Assembly (NCBI RefSeq): GCF_017349075.1
Contig: NZ_JAFMOF010000003.1
Span: forward strand, 1,116,001 to 1,180,000
Source: Streptomyces triculaminicus
Lineage (GTDB): Bacteria; Actinomycetota; Actinomycetes; Streptomycetales; Streptomycetaceae
Length of the DNA stretch: 64,000 nt
Direction: 5' to 3'
Shown: piece by piece, positions 8,056-15,662 of the stretch
How positions within the stretch are numbered: position 1 is the stretch's first letter
Layout: each line of letters starts with the position of its first letter
The notes under the pieces: model-generated
The model's input: only the letters and a program-made list of their open reading frames with translations
Database searches by the model: none
Told to the model about the DNA's origin: nothing
Made by a program: the position numbers and the translations under genes

Positions 8056-9168
8056 TCACTGCCTGCCGAGCTTCGCCGCGCCGACCGAGGGCCTGCCCTC
8101 GGCCGTGAGCACCTTGTTGAGCGGGCGCAGGTCGTAGATGCCGGACAGGTCCGGCTCCTCCAGCAGCCCCGCCTTGACGGCGTGGTCCGCCTGCGCCTGC
8201 AGCGTCGAGGCCAGCGGGTCGTCCGTCGTGGTGAGGGACTGCCACGCCGGGTCGATCACCTCGGCCGGCAGCTCCTTGCCGCCCAGCCGCTTGAGCGCCG
8301 CGTTCACCGAGGCCTTGGCGCGGTCCGGGTTCGCCGCGATCCAGGCGTTGGTGCGCACCGATCCGCGCAGCACGGCCTCGACCACGTCGGGGTGCTCCTC
8401 GAGGAACTTCTGCGACACGATCACATTGGTGATCACGAACTTCTTGTCCTGCCACAGCGTGCTCTCGTCCAGCAGCACCTTCCCGCCCTCCGAGACCAGC
8501 TTGGAGGCCGTCGGCTCGGGCACCCAGGCGCCGTCCACCGAACCGGACTTGAAGGCGTCGGGCGTCACCTTGTTGTCCGTGCGGACGACGGACACGTCGC
8601 CCTTGCCGCTCTGCGGATCGACCTTCCAGCCCTGCCCGGCGATCCAGTTCAGGAACGCCACGTCCTGCGTGTTGCCCTTCTGCGGGGTGGCGATCCGCTT
8701 GCCCTTGACGTCCTCCAGCGAGCCGATCTTCTTCGGGTCGACGACGAGCTTCACCCCGCCGGACGCCGAGCCCGAGATGATCCTGAGGCTCTTGCCCTTG
8801 GACTTCACATAGCCGTTGACGGCCGGCGACGGGCCGATCCAGCCGATGTCGATGGAGCCGGCGTTGAGCGCCTCGATCTCCGACGGTCCCGCGTTGAAGG
8901 TGGTCGAGCGGAGCTTGGTGCCGCCCAGCGCCTTCTGCAGGATCCCCTCCTGCTCGCCGACCAGCGGCGTGGCGTGGGTGAGGTTGGGGAAGTAGCCGAT
9001 GCGTACGGTGTCGGCCGACAGCTTGCGGCCCTGGACGGCGGCGTTCGCGCCGTCGTTCTTCTTCTCCGAGCCGTAGCCGCAGGCGCCCAGGGCGCCGAGC
9101 AGCAGGGGGAGGGCGGCGGCGGCCGCGAGGGCGCGGCAGCGGCGTGGCGGGTGAGCGGCGGCAGGCAT
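8056..9168 (-). CDS. ssuA: Aliphatic sulfonate-type substrate-binding lipoprotein
   Basis: A 370-residue SsuA/TauA/NrtA-family binding protein. The N-terminus has Arg residues, a hydrophobic core and the lipobox LGAC (Cys30), so it is a lipoprotein on the outer face of the membrane. After the lipobox come VRIGYFPNLTHATPL and ...FNAGPSEIEALNAGSIDIGWIGPSP, typical of the family. It heads the ABC cassette of the sulfur operon. The exact ligand (alkanesulfonate, taurine or sulfate ester) cannot be read from sequence. Confidence 0.87.
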   Translation of the reverse strand: MPAAAHPPRRCRALAAAAALPLLLGALGACGYGSEKKNDGANAAVQGRKLSADTVRIGYFPNLTHATPLVGEQEGILQKALGGTKLRSTTFNAGPSEIEALNAGSIDIGWIGPSPAVNGYVKSKGKSLRIISGSASGGVKLVVDPKKIGSLEDVKGKRIATPQKGNTQDVAFLNWIAGQGWKVDPQSGKGDVSVVRTDNKVTPDAFKSGSVDGAWVPEPTASKLVSEGGKVLLDESTLWQDKKFVITNVIVSQKFLEEHPDVVEAVLRGSVRTNAWIAANPDRAKASVNAALKRLGGKELPAEVIDPAWQSLTTTDDPLASTLQAQADHAVKAGLLEEPDLSGIYDLRPLNKVLTAEGRPSVGAAKLGRQ

Positions 9169-9265
9169 GAGGGGGGTTCCTCTCCGCGGGCCGGTGCGTA
9201 CGGCTAGGGCACGCCCGGCGGTTCACTGGGACGTCGGGGACGGGGCAGAGACGGCGATACGGACG

Positions 9266-9376
9266 TCAGCGCGCACATCGCCCGACGCCTCCCTGGCCGC
9301 TGCCGAGGACGCCGCTGCCGACCCGGCCGCCCTCCTTGTCGAAGGTCGCGAAGACGTCCCGCACGATGGTGGCCAT
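9266..9376 (-). CDS. Possible 36-residue peptide between cysN and ssuA
   Basis: An ATG two bases after the cysN stop opens a frame of 36 codons beginning MATIVRDVFATFDKEGG and ending in a Gly-rich tail. It could be translated by coupling to cysN, or the whole interval could simply be the leader of the ABC genes. No family is recognised. Confidence 0.25.
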   Translation of the reverse strand: MATIVRDVFATFDKEGGRVGSGVLGSGQGGVGRCAR

Positions 9377-9378
9377 GG

Positions 9379-10707
9379 TCAGAAGTCCCAGCCCTCGTCG
9401 TCGGCCGCCGGGCGCACGGCGCCCGCGGCGAAGGCCGTGCCGGCCATTCCCGCCGTCAGCGTCGTCCCGTCGGCCGGGTCGATCAGCAGGAAGGAGCCGG
9501 TGCGGCGGGAGTCGGCGTAGGCGTCGAGCGCCAGCGGCTCGGCCGTGCGCAGCACCACCCGCCCGATGTCGTTGGCGGCCAGCTCGCCGGGGAAGGCGTG
9601 CTGGGAGAGGTCGTCGAGGGTCAGCCGGGAGGGCAGCTCCTTCACCAGGGCCTTGACGGTGCGGGTGGTGTGCTTGAGCAGGACGCGGTCGCCGACGCGC
9701 AGCGGCCGGTCGGCGACGTGGCACACCGTCGCCTCGACGTCCCGGGTGATGGGGGGCGGGCCGGCGGTGGGGGCGATGAGGTCGCCGCGCGAGACGTCCA
9801 GGTCGTCGGCCAGCCGCACGGTCACCGACTGGGGCGCCCAGGCGACGTCCACGCTCTCGCCGAGGGCGTCGATGCCGGCGATGGTGCTGGTGCGCCCCGA
9901 GGGCAGCACGCTCACCCGGTCGCCGACGCGCAGGACGCCGGAGTCGAGCCGGCCGGCGTAGCCGCGGTAGTCGGGGTGGGCGGCGCTCTGCGGGCGGATG
10001 ACGTACTGGACCGGGAAGCGGGCGGGCTCGGCGGTCGGGTCGGTGACGACCGGCACGGTCTCGAGGTGCTCGAGGACGGTGAGGCCGCCGTACCAGTCCA
10101 TGTGCGCGGACGGGGTCACGACGTTGTCGCCGGTGAGCGCGGAGATGGGGATCGCGGTGACCTCGGGGATGCCGAGGGAGGCGGCGTACGCGGCGAACTC
10201 CTCGGCGATCGGGGCGAACACGGACTCGGCGTAGCCGGCGAGGTCCATCTTGTTGACGGCCAGGACCACGTGCGGCACGCGCAGCAGGGCGGCGACGGCG
10301 GCGTGGCGGCGGGTCTGCTCGACCACGCCGTTGCGGGCGTCGACCAGGACGACGGCGAGTTCGGCGGTGGACGCGCCGGTGACCATGTTGCGCGTGTACT
10401 GCACATGGCCGGGGGTGTCGGCCAGGATGAACCGGCGGCGGGGGGTGGCGAAGTAGCGGTAGGCGACGTCGATGGTGATGCCCTGCTCACGCTCCGCCCG
10501 CAGCCCGTCGGTGAGCAGCGCCAGGTCCGGGGCGTCGTGGCCGCGGCTGCGCGAGGCGTGCTCGACGGCCTCGAGCTGGTCGGCCAGGACGGCCTTGGAG
10601 TCGTGGAGGAGACGGCCGACGAGCGTGGACTTGCCGTCGTCGACGGAGCCGGCGGTCGCGAAGCGCAGCAGCGACGTCGCGCCCTCGGTCAGGGTGCGGT
10701 CGGTCAT
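9379..10707 (-). CDS. cysN: Sulfate adenylyltransferase subunit 1 (GTPase)
   Basis: A 442-residue EF-Tu-like GTPase that drives APS synthesis by ATP sulfurylase together with CysD. It has the P-loop GSVDDGKSTLVGRL, the switch region DTPGHVQYTRNM and the NKMD base-recognition motif, followed by beta-barrel domains. The length fits stand-alone CysN; there is no C-terminal CysC fusion, and CysC is encoded separately two genes upstream. The start is 1 bp after the cysD stop. Confidence 0.95.
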   Translation of the reverse strand: MTDRTLTEGATSLLRFATAGSVDDGKSTLVGRLLHDSKAVLADQLEAVEHASRSRGHDAPDLALLTDGLRAEREQGITIDVAYRYFATPRRRFILADTPGHVQYTRNMVTGASTAELAVVLVDARNGVVEQTRRHAAVAALLRVPHVVLAVNKMDLAGYAESVFAPIAEEFAAYAASLGIPEVTAIPISALTGDNVVTPSAHMDWYGGLTVLEHLETVPVVTDPTAEPARFPVQYVIRPQSAAHPDYRGYAGRLDSGVLRVGDRVSVLPSGRTSTIAGIDALGESVDVAWAPQSVTVRLADDLDVSRGDLIAPTAGPPPITRDVEATVCHVADRPLRVGDRVLLKHTTRTVKALVKELPSRLTLDDLSQHAFPGELAANDIGRVVLRTAEPLALDAYADSRRTGSFLLIDPADGTTLTAGMAGTAFAAGAVRPAADDEGWDF

Positions 10708-10708
10708 G

Positions 10709-11623
10709 TCAGAAGTACCCCTCGCGCTTGCGGTCTTCCATCGCGGCCTCGGACAGCCGGTCGTCCGCCCGGCTCGCCCCGCGCTCGGTCAGGCGGGAGG
10801 TGGTGATCTCGGTGATGACGTCCTGCGTGGTCAGGGCGGTGGAGTCGACGGCGCCGGTGCAGGACATGTCGCCGACGGTGCGGTAGCGCACCATGCGTGT
10901 GGCGACCGGCTCGCCCTCCTTGGGGCCGCCCCAGTCGCCGGGGGTGAGCCACATGCCGTCGCGGGCGAAGACCTCGCGTTCGTGCGCGTAGTAGATCGAC
11001 GGCAGTTCGATCTTCTCGCGGGCGATGTACTGCCACACGTCGAGCTCGGTCCAGTTCGACAGGGGGAAGACCCGCACATGCTCGCCGGGCGCGTGGCGGC
11101 CGTTGTAGAGCTGCCACAGCTCGGGGCGCTGGCGGCGGGGATCCCAGCCGCCGAACTCGTCGCGCAGGGAGAACACCCGCTCCTTGGCCCGCGCCTTCTC
11201 CTCGTCGCGGCGCCCGCCGCCGAAGACGGCGTCGAAGCGGTGGCGGGCGATGGCGTCCAGCAGCGGCACGGTCTGCAGCGGGTTGCGGGTGCCGTCGGGG
11301 CGCTCCCGCAGCTCGCCGCGGTCGATGAACTCCTGTACGGAGGCCACGTGCAGGCGCAGGCCGTGCGCGGCGACCGTGCGGTCCCGGTAGGCGAGGACCT
11401 CGGGGAAGTTGTGCCCGGTGTCCACGTGCAGCAGCGCGAAGGGCACCGGCGCGGGCGCGAAGGCCTTCAGCGCCAGGTGCAGCATGACCACCGAGTCCTT
11501 GCCGCCGGAGAACAGGATCACCGGCCGCTCGAACTCGCCCGCCACCTCGCGGATGATGTGCACCGCCTCCGACTCCAGCACGTCCAGGTGCGAGAGGACG
11601 TACGGACTGTCCGTCGTCGTCAC
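10709..11623 (-). CDS. cysD: Sulfate adenylyltransferase subunit 2
   Basis: A 304-residue PP-loop ATP pyrophosphatase that makes adenosine 5'-phosphosulfate from sulfate and ATP. The PP-loop motif is FSGGKDSVVMLHL, followed by HVDTGHNFPE and a C-terminal GRRDEEKARAKER segment. The GTG start at 11621-11623 overlaps the cysC stop (GTGA) and has a strong GAGAGGGGG ribosome site. An open frame continues upstream but only as a shadow of cysC. Confidence 0.95.
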   Translation of the reverse strand: MTTTDSPYVLSHLDVLESEAVHIIREVAGEFERPVILFSGGKDSVVMLHLALKAFAPAPVPFALLHVDTGHNFPEVLAYRDRTVAAHGLRLHVASVQEFIDRGELRERPDGTRNPLQTVPLLDAIARHRFDAVFGGGRRDEEKARAKERVFSLRDEFGGWDPRRQRPELWQLYNGRHAPGEHVRVFPLSNWTELDVWQYIAREKIELPSIYYAHEREVFARDGMWLTPGDWGGPKEGEPVATRMVRYRTVGDMSCTGAVDSTALTTQDVITEITTSRLTERGASRADDRLSEAAMEDRKREGYF

Positions 11624-12156
11624 AGCAACCCCCTCTCGCCCAGCAGCGAGTGGAGCGCGGCCGCCGACTCCTCGACGCCCTGTTCGTGCGCGGCGATCCG
11701 CAGGTCCGGGGCGTCCGGCGCCTCGTAGGGGTCGTCGACGCCGGTCAGGCCGGAGATCTCGCCCGCCGCCTGCCGGGCGTACAGGCCCTTCACATCGCGT
11801 ACGGAGCACACCTCCACCGGCGTCGCCACATGCACCTCCACATAGCCGGTGCCGCGTACCCGGTGGCGCTCGCGCACCGCCTCGCGGGAGTCGGCGTAGG
11901 GGGCGATGACCGGTACGAGCACCGTCACGCCGTGCGCGGCCAGCAACTGGGCCACGAATCCGATCCGCTGCACATTGGCGTGCCGGTCCTCGCGCGAGAA
12001 GCCCAGCCCCGCCGAGAGGAACTCGCGGATCTCGTCGCCGTCCAGCACCTCCACCCGGCGGCCCTCGCCGCGCAGCCGTTCGGCCAGCGTGCGGGCGATC
12101 GTCGTCTTGCCCGCGCTGGGGAGGCCGGTGAGCCACACCGTGGCGCCCACGCTCAT
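11620..12156 (-). CDS. cysC: Adenylyl-sulfate kinase
   Basis: A 178-residue APS kinase that phosphorylates APS to PAPS. The P-loop is GLPSAGKTT, with DGDEIRE and SREDRHANVQRIG following, all standard for CysC. The ATG at 12154-12156 (MSVGATVWLTG) is chosen; upstream in-frame codons belong to the cysH overlap region. Oddly, the adjacent cysH product has the iron-sulfur cysteines of an APS reductase, which would not need PAPS, so CysC may mainly feed sulfotransferases. Confidence 0.94.
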   Translation of the reverse strand: MSVGATVWLTGLPSAGKTTIARTLAERLRGEGRRVEVLDGDEIREFLSAGLGFSREDRHANVQRIGFVAQLLAAHGVTVLVPVIAPYADSREAVRERHRVRGTGYVEVHVATPVEVCSVRDVKGLYARQAAGEISGLTGVDDPYEAPDAPDLRIAAHEQGVEESAAALHSLLGERGLL

Positions 12157-12169
12157 GTCGTTCTCCCTG

Positions 12170-12880
12170 TCATTCGTGCAGCCCGCATTCCGTCTTGCCC
12201 CGGCCCGCCCAGCGACCGGCGCGCACATCCTCGCCCTCGCGTACCTTGCGGGTACAGGGAGCACATCCGACGGACGCGTAGCCGTCCATCAGCAGCGGGT
12301 TGGTGAGCACGCCGTGCTCGGCGACGTAGGCGTCGACGTCGTCCTGGGTCCAGCGGGCTATCGGCGCGACCTTGACCTTCTCCCTGCGGGCGTCCCAGCC
12401 CACCACGGGGGTGCCGGCCCGGGTGGGGGACTCGTCGCGGCGCAGCCCGGTGGCCCACGCGTCGTATCCGGCCAGGCCCCTGGTGAGCGGCTCGACCTTG
12501 CGCAGGGCGCAGCACCGGTCCGGGTCGCGGTCGTGCAGCTTCGGCCCGTGCGCGGCGTCCTGCTCGGCGACGCTGTGGCGCGGGGTGATCGTGACGACGC
12601 GGACGTCCATCACGGCCTCGACCGCGTCGCGGGTGCCGAGGGTCTCCGGGAAGTGGTAGCCGGTGTCCAGGAAGACCACGTCGACGCCGGGGAAGACGCG
12701 TGCGGCGAGGTGCGCGACCACGGCGTCCTCCATGGAGGAGGTCACGCACAAGCGCTCGCCGAAGGTGTCGGCCGCCCAGCGCAGGATCTCGAGCGCGGGG
12801 GCGTCCTCCAGCTCGCGGCCCGCCCGCTCGGCGAGCCGCCGGAGCCGGCCGGCCGGCCGGTCCTCGTCATATGCGGTCAT
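12170..12880 (-). CDS. cysH: Adenylyl-sulfate reductase, [4Fe-4S] type
   Basis: A 236-residue thioredoxin-dependent reductase of the CysH family. It carries the Cys-Cys pair at 123-124 (DRCCALRK) and the CxxC at 206-209 (GCAPCTRK) that ligate a [4Fe-4S] cluster in APS-reducing enzymes, plus the catalytic C-terminal ECGLH (Cys232). PAPS-specific enzymes of enteric bacteria lack the first four cysteines. It therefore probably reduces APS directly to sulfite. The ATG overlaps the zinc-ribbon gene by 14 bp. Confidence 0.92.
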   Translation of the reverse strand: MTAYDEDRPAGRLRRLAERAGRELEDAPALEILRWAADTFGERLCVTSSMEDAVVAHLAARVFPGVDVVFLDTGYHFPETLGTRDAVEAVMDVRVVTITPRHSVAEQDAAHGPKLHDRDPDRCCALRKVEPLTRGLAGYDAWATGLRRDESPTRAGTPVVGWDARREKVKVAPIARWTQDDVDAYVAEHGVLTNPLLMDGYASVGCAPCTRKVREGEDVRAGRWAGRGKTECGLHE

Positions 12881-13043
12881 GGGGTGTCCCCTCGGCCACG
12901 CCCCGGGCGAGGAGCCCGAGGAACGCCAGCCGGAACGCGCGGTTGCACGCGCCGCACTCCCAGGTGCCATGGCCCTGTTCGGAGGGCCGCAGGTCCTCGT
13001 CGCCGCAGTAGGGGCAGTAGAAGGGAGCCGCTCGTCCGCTCAT
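12867..13043 (-). CDS. Small zinc-ribbon protein in the sulfite reductase operon
   Basis: A 58-residue protein with two CxxC knuckles, FYCPYCGDEDL and WECGACNRAF, spaced like a zinc ribbon or rubredoxin-like metal site. Its ATG overlaps the sulfite reductase stop (ATGA) and its end overlaps cysH by 14 bp, so it is tightly coupled to both. Homologues are regularly found between cysH and sulfite reductase in Streptomyces. Its role is unknown; electron transfer or enzyme assembly are guesses. Confidence 0.85.
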   Translation of the reverse strand: MSGRAAPFYCPYCGDEDLRPSEQGHGTWECGACNRAFRLAFLGLLARGVAEGTPHDRI

Positions 13044-14740
13044 GAGAGGTCCTCCTCCGCGGCGCGTCCGACCCAGGCGGCGAACCGTTCGCCGTCCTCG
13101 CGCTGTTCGCTGTAACGGGTCAGCACGCGCTCGATGTAGTCGGGCAGCCGGTCCGCGGTGACCTTCAGGCCGCGCACCTTGCGGCCGAACCCCGCCTCGA
13201 GGCCGAGCGCGCCGCCCAGGTGGACCTGGAAGCCCTCGACCTGCCGGCCGTCGTCGTCCAGGACCAGCTGGCCCTTGAGACCGATGTCCGCGACCTGGAT
13301 GCGGGCGCAGGCGTTGGGGCAGCCGTTGACGTTGATGGTGACGGGCTCGTCGAACTCCGGGAGCCTGCGCTCGAGTTCGTCGATGACCCACGAGCCGCGC
13401 GCCTTGGTCTCCACGATGGCCAGCTTGCAGAACTCGATGCCCGTGCAGGCCATCGTGCCGCGCCGGAAGGGCGAGGGGGAGACCCGCAGGTCCAGCGCCT
13501 CCAGGCCCGCCACCAGGGAGTCGACCCGCTCGCCCGGCACGTCGAGCACGATCATCTTCTGTTCGGCGGTGGTGCGCAGCCGCCCCGAGCCGTGCTCCCC
13601 GGCGAGCTCCGCGATCTTCGTCAGGGTGGCGCCGTCGACGCGGCCGACCCGGGGCGCGAAGCCGACGTAGAAGCGGCCGTCCTTCTGCCGGTGGACTCCC
13701 ACGTGGTCCCGCCACCGCTCCACCGGCTGCTCGGGCGCGGGCCCGTCGAGGAGCGGGCGGCGCAGGTACTCGTCCTCGAGCACCCGCCGGAACCTCTCCG
13801 GCCCCCAGTCGGCGACGAGGAACTTCAGCCGGGCGCGGTTGCGCAGCCGGCGGTAGCCGTAGTCGCGGAAGATGCCGATGACTCCACCGTAGACGTCGGC
13901 CACGTCCTCCAGCGGCACCCAGGCGCCCAGCCGGACGCCGATTCTGGGGTTGGTGGACAGGCCGCCGCCCACCCACAGGTCGAAGCCCGGCCCGTGCTCG
14001 GGGTGGTGGACGCCGACGAACGCGACGTCGTTGATCTCGTGGGCCACGTCCAGCAGCGGCGAGCCGGAGACCGCCGACTTGAACTTGCGGGGGAGGTTGG
14101 AGAAGTCCTTGTTGCCGATGAAGCGGCGCTGGATCTCCTCGATGGCGGGCGTTCCGTCGACGATCTCGTCCTCGGCGATGCCGGCGACCGGCGAGCCCAG
14201 GATCACGCGAGGGGTGTCGCCGCAGGCCTCGGTGGTCGACAGGCCGACGGCCTCGAGCCGTCGCCAGATCTCCGGGACGTCCTCGATGCGGATCCAGTGG
14301 TACTGGATGTTCTGCCGGTCGGTGATGTCGGCGGTGCCGCGGGCGAACTCCTGGGAGACCTCGCCGACGACGCGCAACTGGGCGGTGGTCAGCCGGCCGC
14401 CGTCGATGCGCACCCGGAGCATGAAGAACTCGTCGTCCAGCTCCTCCGGTTCGAGCACCGCGGTCTTGCCGCCGTCGATGCCGGGCTTGCGCTGGGTGTA
14501 GAGCCCCCACCAGCGCATCCGGCCGCGCAGGTCGCTGGGGTCGATGGAGTGGAAGCCGGCCTTGGAGTAGATCGTCTCAATGCGTGTCCGCACATTGAGA
14601 CCATCGTCGTCCTTCTTGACCTGTTCGTTGCCGTTCAGCGGCGTGAAATGGCCGACGGCCCACTGGCCCTCGCCGCGGTGACGGCCGGTTTTGCGCCGGG
14701 GTGGGGCGGCTGAAGGGGAGTTCGAAGCGATGTCAGCCAT
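13040..14740 (-). CDS. sir: Ferredoxin-dependent sulfite reductase
   Basis: A 566-residue siroheme/[4Fe-4S] enzyme of the nitrite/sulfite reductase family. It contains two ferredoxin-like half-domains, the NIQYHWIRIEDVPEIW segment, and cluster/siroheme ligands Cys432, Cys438, Cys474 and Cys478 (CTGIEFCK and NGCPNACAR). In this operon it reduces sulfite to sulfide for cysteine synthesis. The ATG has an upstream AAGGA. Nitrite reductase activity is unlikely given neighbours cysHCDN. A leader peptide lies 119 bp upstream. Confidence 0.94.
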   Translation of the reverse strand: MADIASNSPSAAPPRRKTGRHRGEGQWAVGHFTPLNGNEQVKKDDDGLNVRTRIETIYSKAGFHSIDPSDLRGRMRWWGLYTQRKPGIDGGKTAVLEPEELDDEFFMLRVRIDGGRLTTAQLRVVGEVSQEFARGTADITDRQNIQYHWIRIEDVPEIWRRLEAVGLSTTEACGDTPRVILGSPVAGIAEDEIVDGTPAIEEIQRRFIGNKDFSNLPRKFKSAVSGSPLLDVAHEINDVAFVGVHHPEHGPGFDLWVGGGLSTNPRIGVRLGAWVPLEDVADVYGGVIGIFRDYGYRRLRNRARLKFLVADWGPERFRRVLEDEYLRRPLLDGPAPEQPVERWRDHVGVHRQKDGRFYVGFAPRVGRVDGATLTKIAELAGEHGSGRLRTTAEQKMIVLDVPGERVDSLVAGLEALDLRVSPSPFRRGTMACTGIEFCKLAIVETKARGSWVIDELERRLPEFDEPVTINVNGCPNACARIQVADIGLKGQLVLDDDGRQVEGFQVHLGGALGLEAGFGRKVRGLKVTADRLPDYIERVLTRYSEQREDGERFAAWVGRAAEEDLS

Positions 14741-14858
14741 GGAGAAATGTCCTTAAGGTCCACATACGTCCGCAATGATGGGCGCAAGGGGAGGAGGAAA
14801 GGGCGTCCCGGCCGCGCGACGAAGGGGGCGGCGGGGGAGAGCGGTGGTGCTGTGACTG

Positions 14859-14942
14859 TCAGCCCGCCGGACAGATGGCGCTGGACATGCGACCGAGGTC
14901 GACGTGACGTCGACTCACCAGGGCAACTCCAGCGCGGGACAT
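14859..14942 (-). CDS. Leader peptide upstream of sulfite reductase
   Basis: A 27-residue ORF ending RRHVDLGRMSSAICPAG, in the orientation of the sulfur operon and about 120 bp before the sulfite reductase start. The same short sequence family occurs before sulfur genes in many streptomycetes and is often annotated as a putative leader peptide. The single cysteine four residues from the end would let ribosome progress report cysteinyl-tRNA supply. The spacer to the next gene has no obvious strong hairpin, so a transcription attenuator is not proven; translational coupling is the alternative. Confidence 0.8.
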   Translation of the reverse strand: MSRAGVALVSRRHVDLGRMSSAICPAG

Positions 14943-14997
14943 GACGGAAGCGTGGCACGACGGTCTTCGGCCAGTCCACTGTCGTCCGTATGATGAG

Positions 14998-15028
14998 AAG
15001 AGCCGTCTCGCGATGCGAGACGGCTCTT
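14998..15028 (-). terminator. Intrinsic terminator after the GNAT gene
   Basis: A perfect 14-bp stem (AAGAGCCGTCTCGC with GCGAGACGGCTCTT) and 3-nt loop lie 25 bp past the end of the acetyltransferase gene and upstream of the leader peptide promoter, insulating the sulfur operon. Confidence 0.85.
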
Positions 15029-15052
15029 CGGTGACCTCGGCTGATCCGTGGC

Positions 15053-15649
15053 TCAGGCGGCCTCGCCGCGCCGCGCGCCGGGCCATGGGCCGGGCGGCGG
15101 AGTGTCCGGTTCGTCCTCGGTCTTCGTCTCGAACACCCGGAAGCCGCGCCGCTCGTAGTTGGCGAGCGCGTGCGGACCGTCCTTGCTGCAGGTGTGCAGC
15201 CACACCCGCTTCGTCGGCTCCCGCTCCGGCCACCGCTCGGCCAGGTCCCACGCCCGCGCGGTGCCGAACGACAGCAGGTGCCCGCCGATGCGGCGGCCCT
15301 GGAAGCGCTCCATCAGCCCGAAGTAGACGATCTCCACCGTCCCCTCCGGCTGCGGGTCCAGCTCGACGTACCCGGCGGGCGTCCCGTGCTCGTACGCCAC
15401 CCAGGTCTCCACCCCCGGCCGCTCCAGGTGCGCGAGCCACCGCTCGTAGGTCCACGGCAGCCGGTCCGTCCAGGTGTGGTCACCGCCCACGGCCGTGTAC
15501 AGGAAGCGGCTGAACTCCGGCGAGGGCACCTCCGCCCGCTCGATCCGGACCCCGGACGAGGCGTCCGGAACGGGGACCGGACGCAGGTCGGCCGGCGAGG
15601 TCTGTTCCATGGACCAGGTGGTCACGGTCGTCGTCGTGCTCTTGCTCAT
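15053..15649 (-). CDS. GNAT-family N-acetyltransferase
   Basis: A 198-residue protein with a GNAT fold. The acetyl-CoA-binding segment is about residues 105-130 (FGLMERFQGRRIGGHLLS), followed by HTCSKDGPHALANYERRGF, the usual motif A/B arrangement. The ATG at 15647-15649 is preferred over one 11 codons upstream, because the upstream part overlaps the preceding gene's tail. The substrate is unknown. It lies 13 bp after the regulator gene and probably shares its transcript. Confidence 0.82.
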   Translation of the reverse strand: MSKSTTTTVTTWSMEQTSPADLRPVPVPDASSGVRIERAEVPSPEFSRFLYTAVGGDHTWTDRLPWTYERWLAHLERPGVETWVAYEHGTPAGYVELDPQPEGTVEIVYFGLMERFQGRRIGGHLLSFGTARAWDLAERWPEREPTKRVWLHTCSKDGPHALANYERRGFRVFETKTEDEPDTPPPGPWPGARRGEAA

Positions 15650-15662
15650 GCACCGCACCCCA

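Noticed and set aside
7169..9226. One 685-residue open frame spanning the ABC ATPase and the binding protein region
   Set aside because: Its first part is an Arg-rich shadow of the substrate-binding lipoprotein; only the part from 8002 has ABC ATPase motifs.
10709..12136. A cysC-cysD fusion protein
   Set aside because: The upstream part of the open frame is out of frame with CysC; cysC and cysD are separate genes with a GTGA overlap.
12170..12880. CysH as a PAPS reductase
   Set aside because: The Cys-Cys and CxxC cluster ligands are present, which indicates an iron-sulfur APS reductase.
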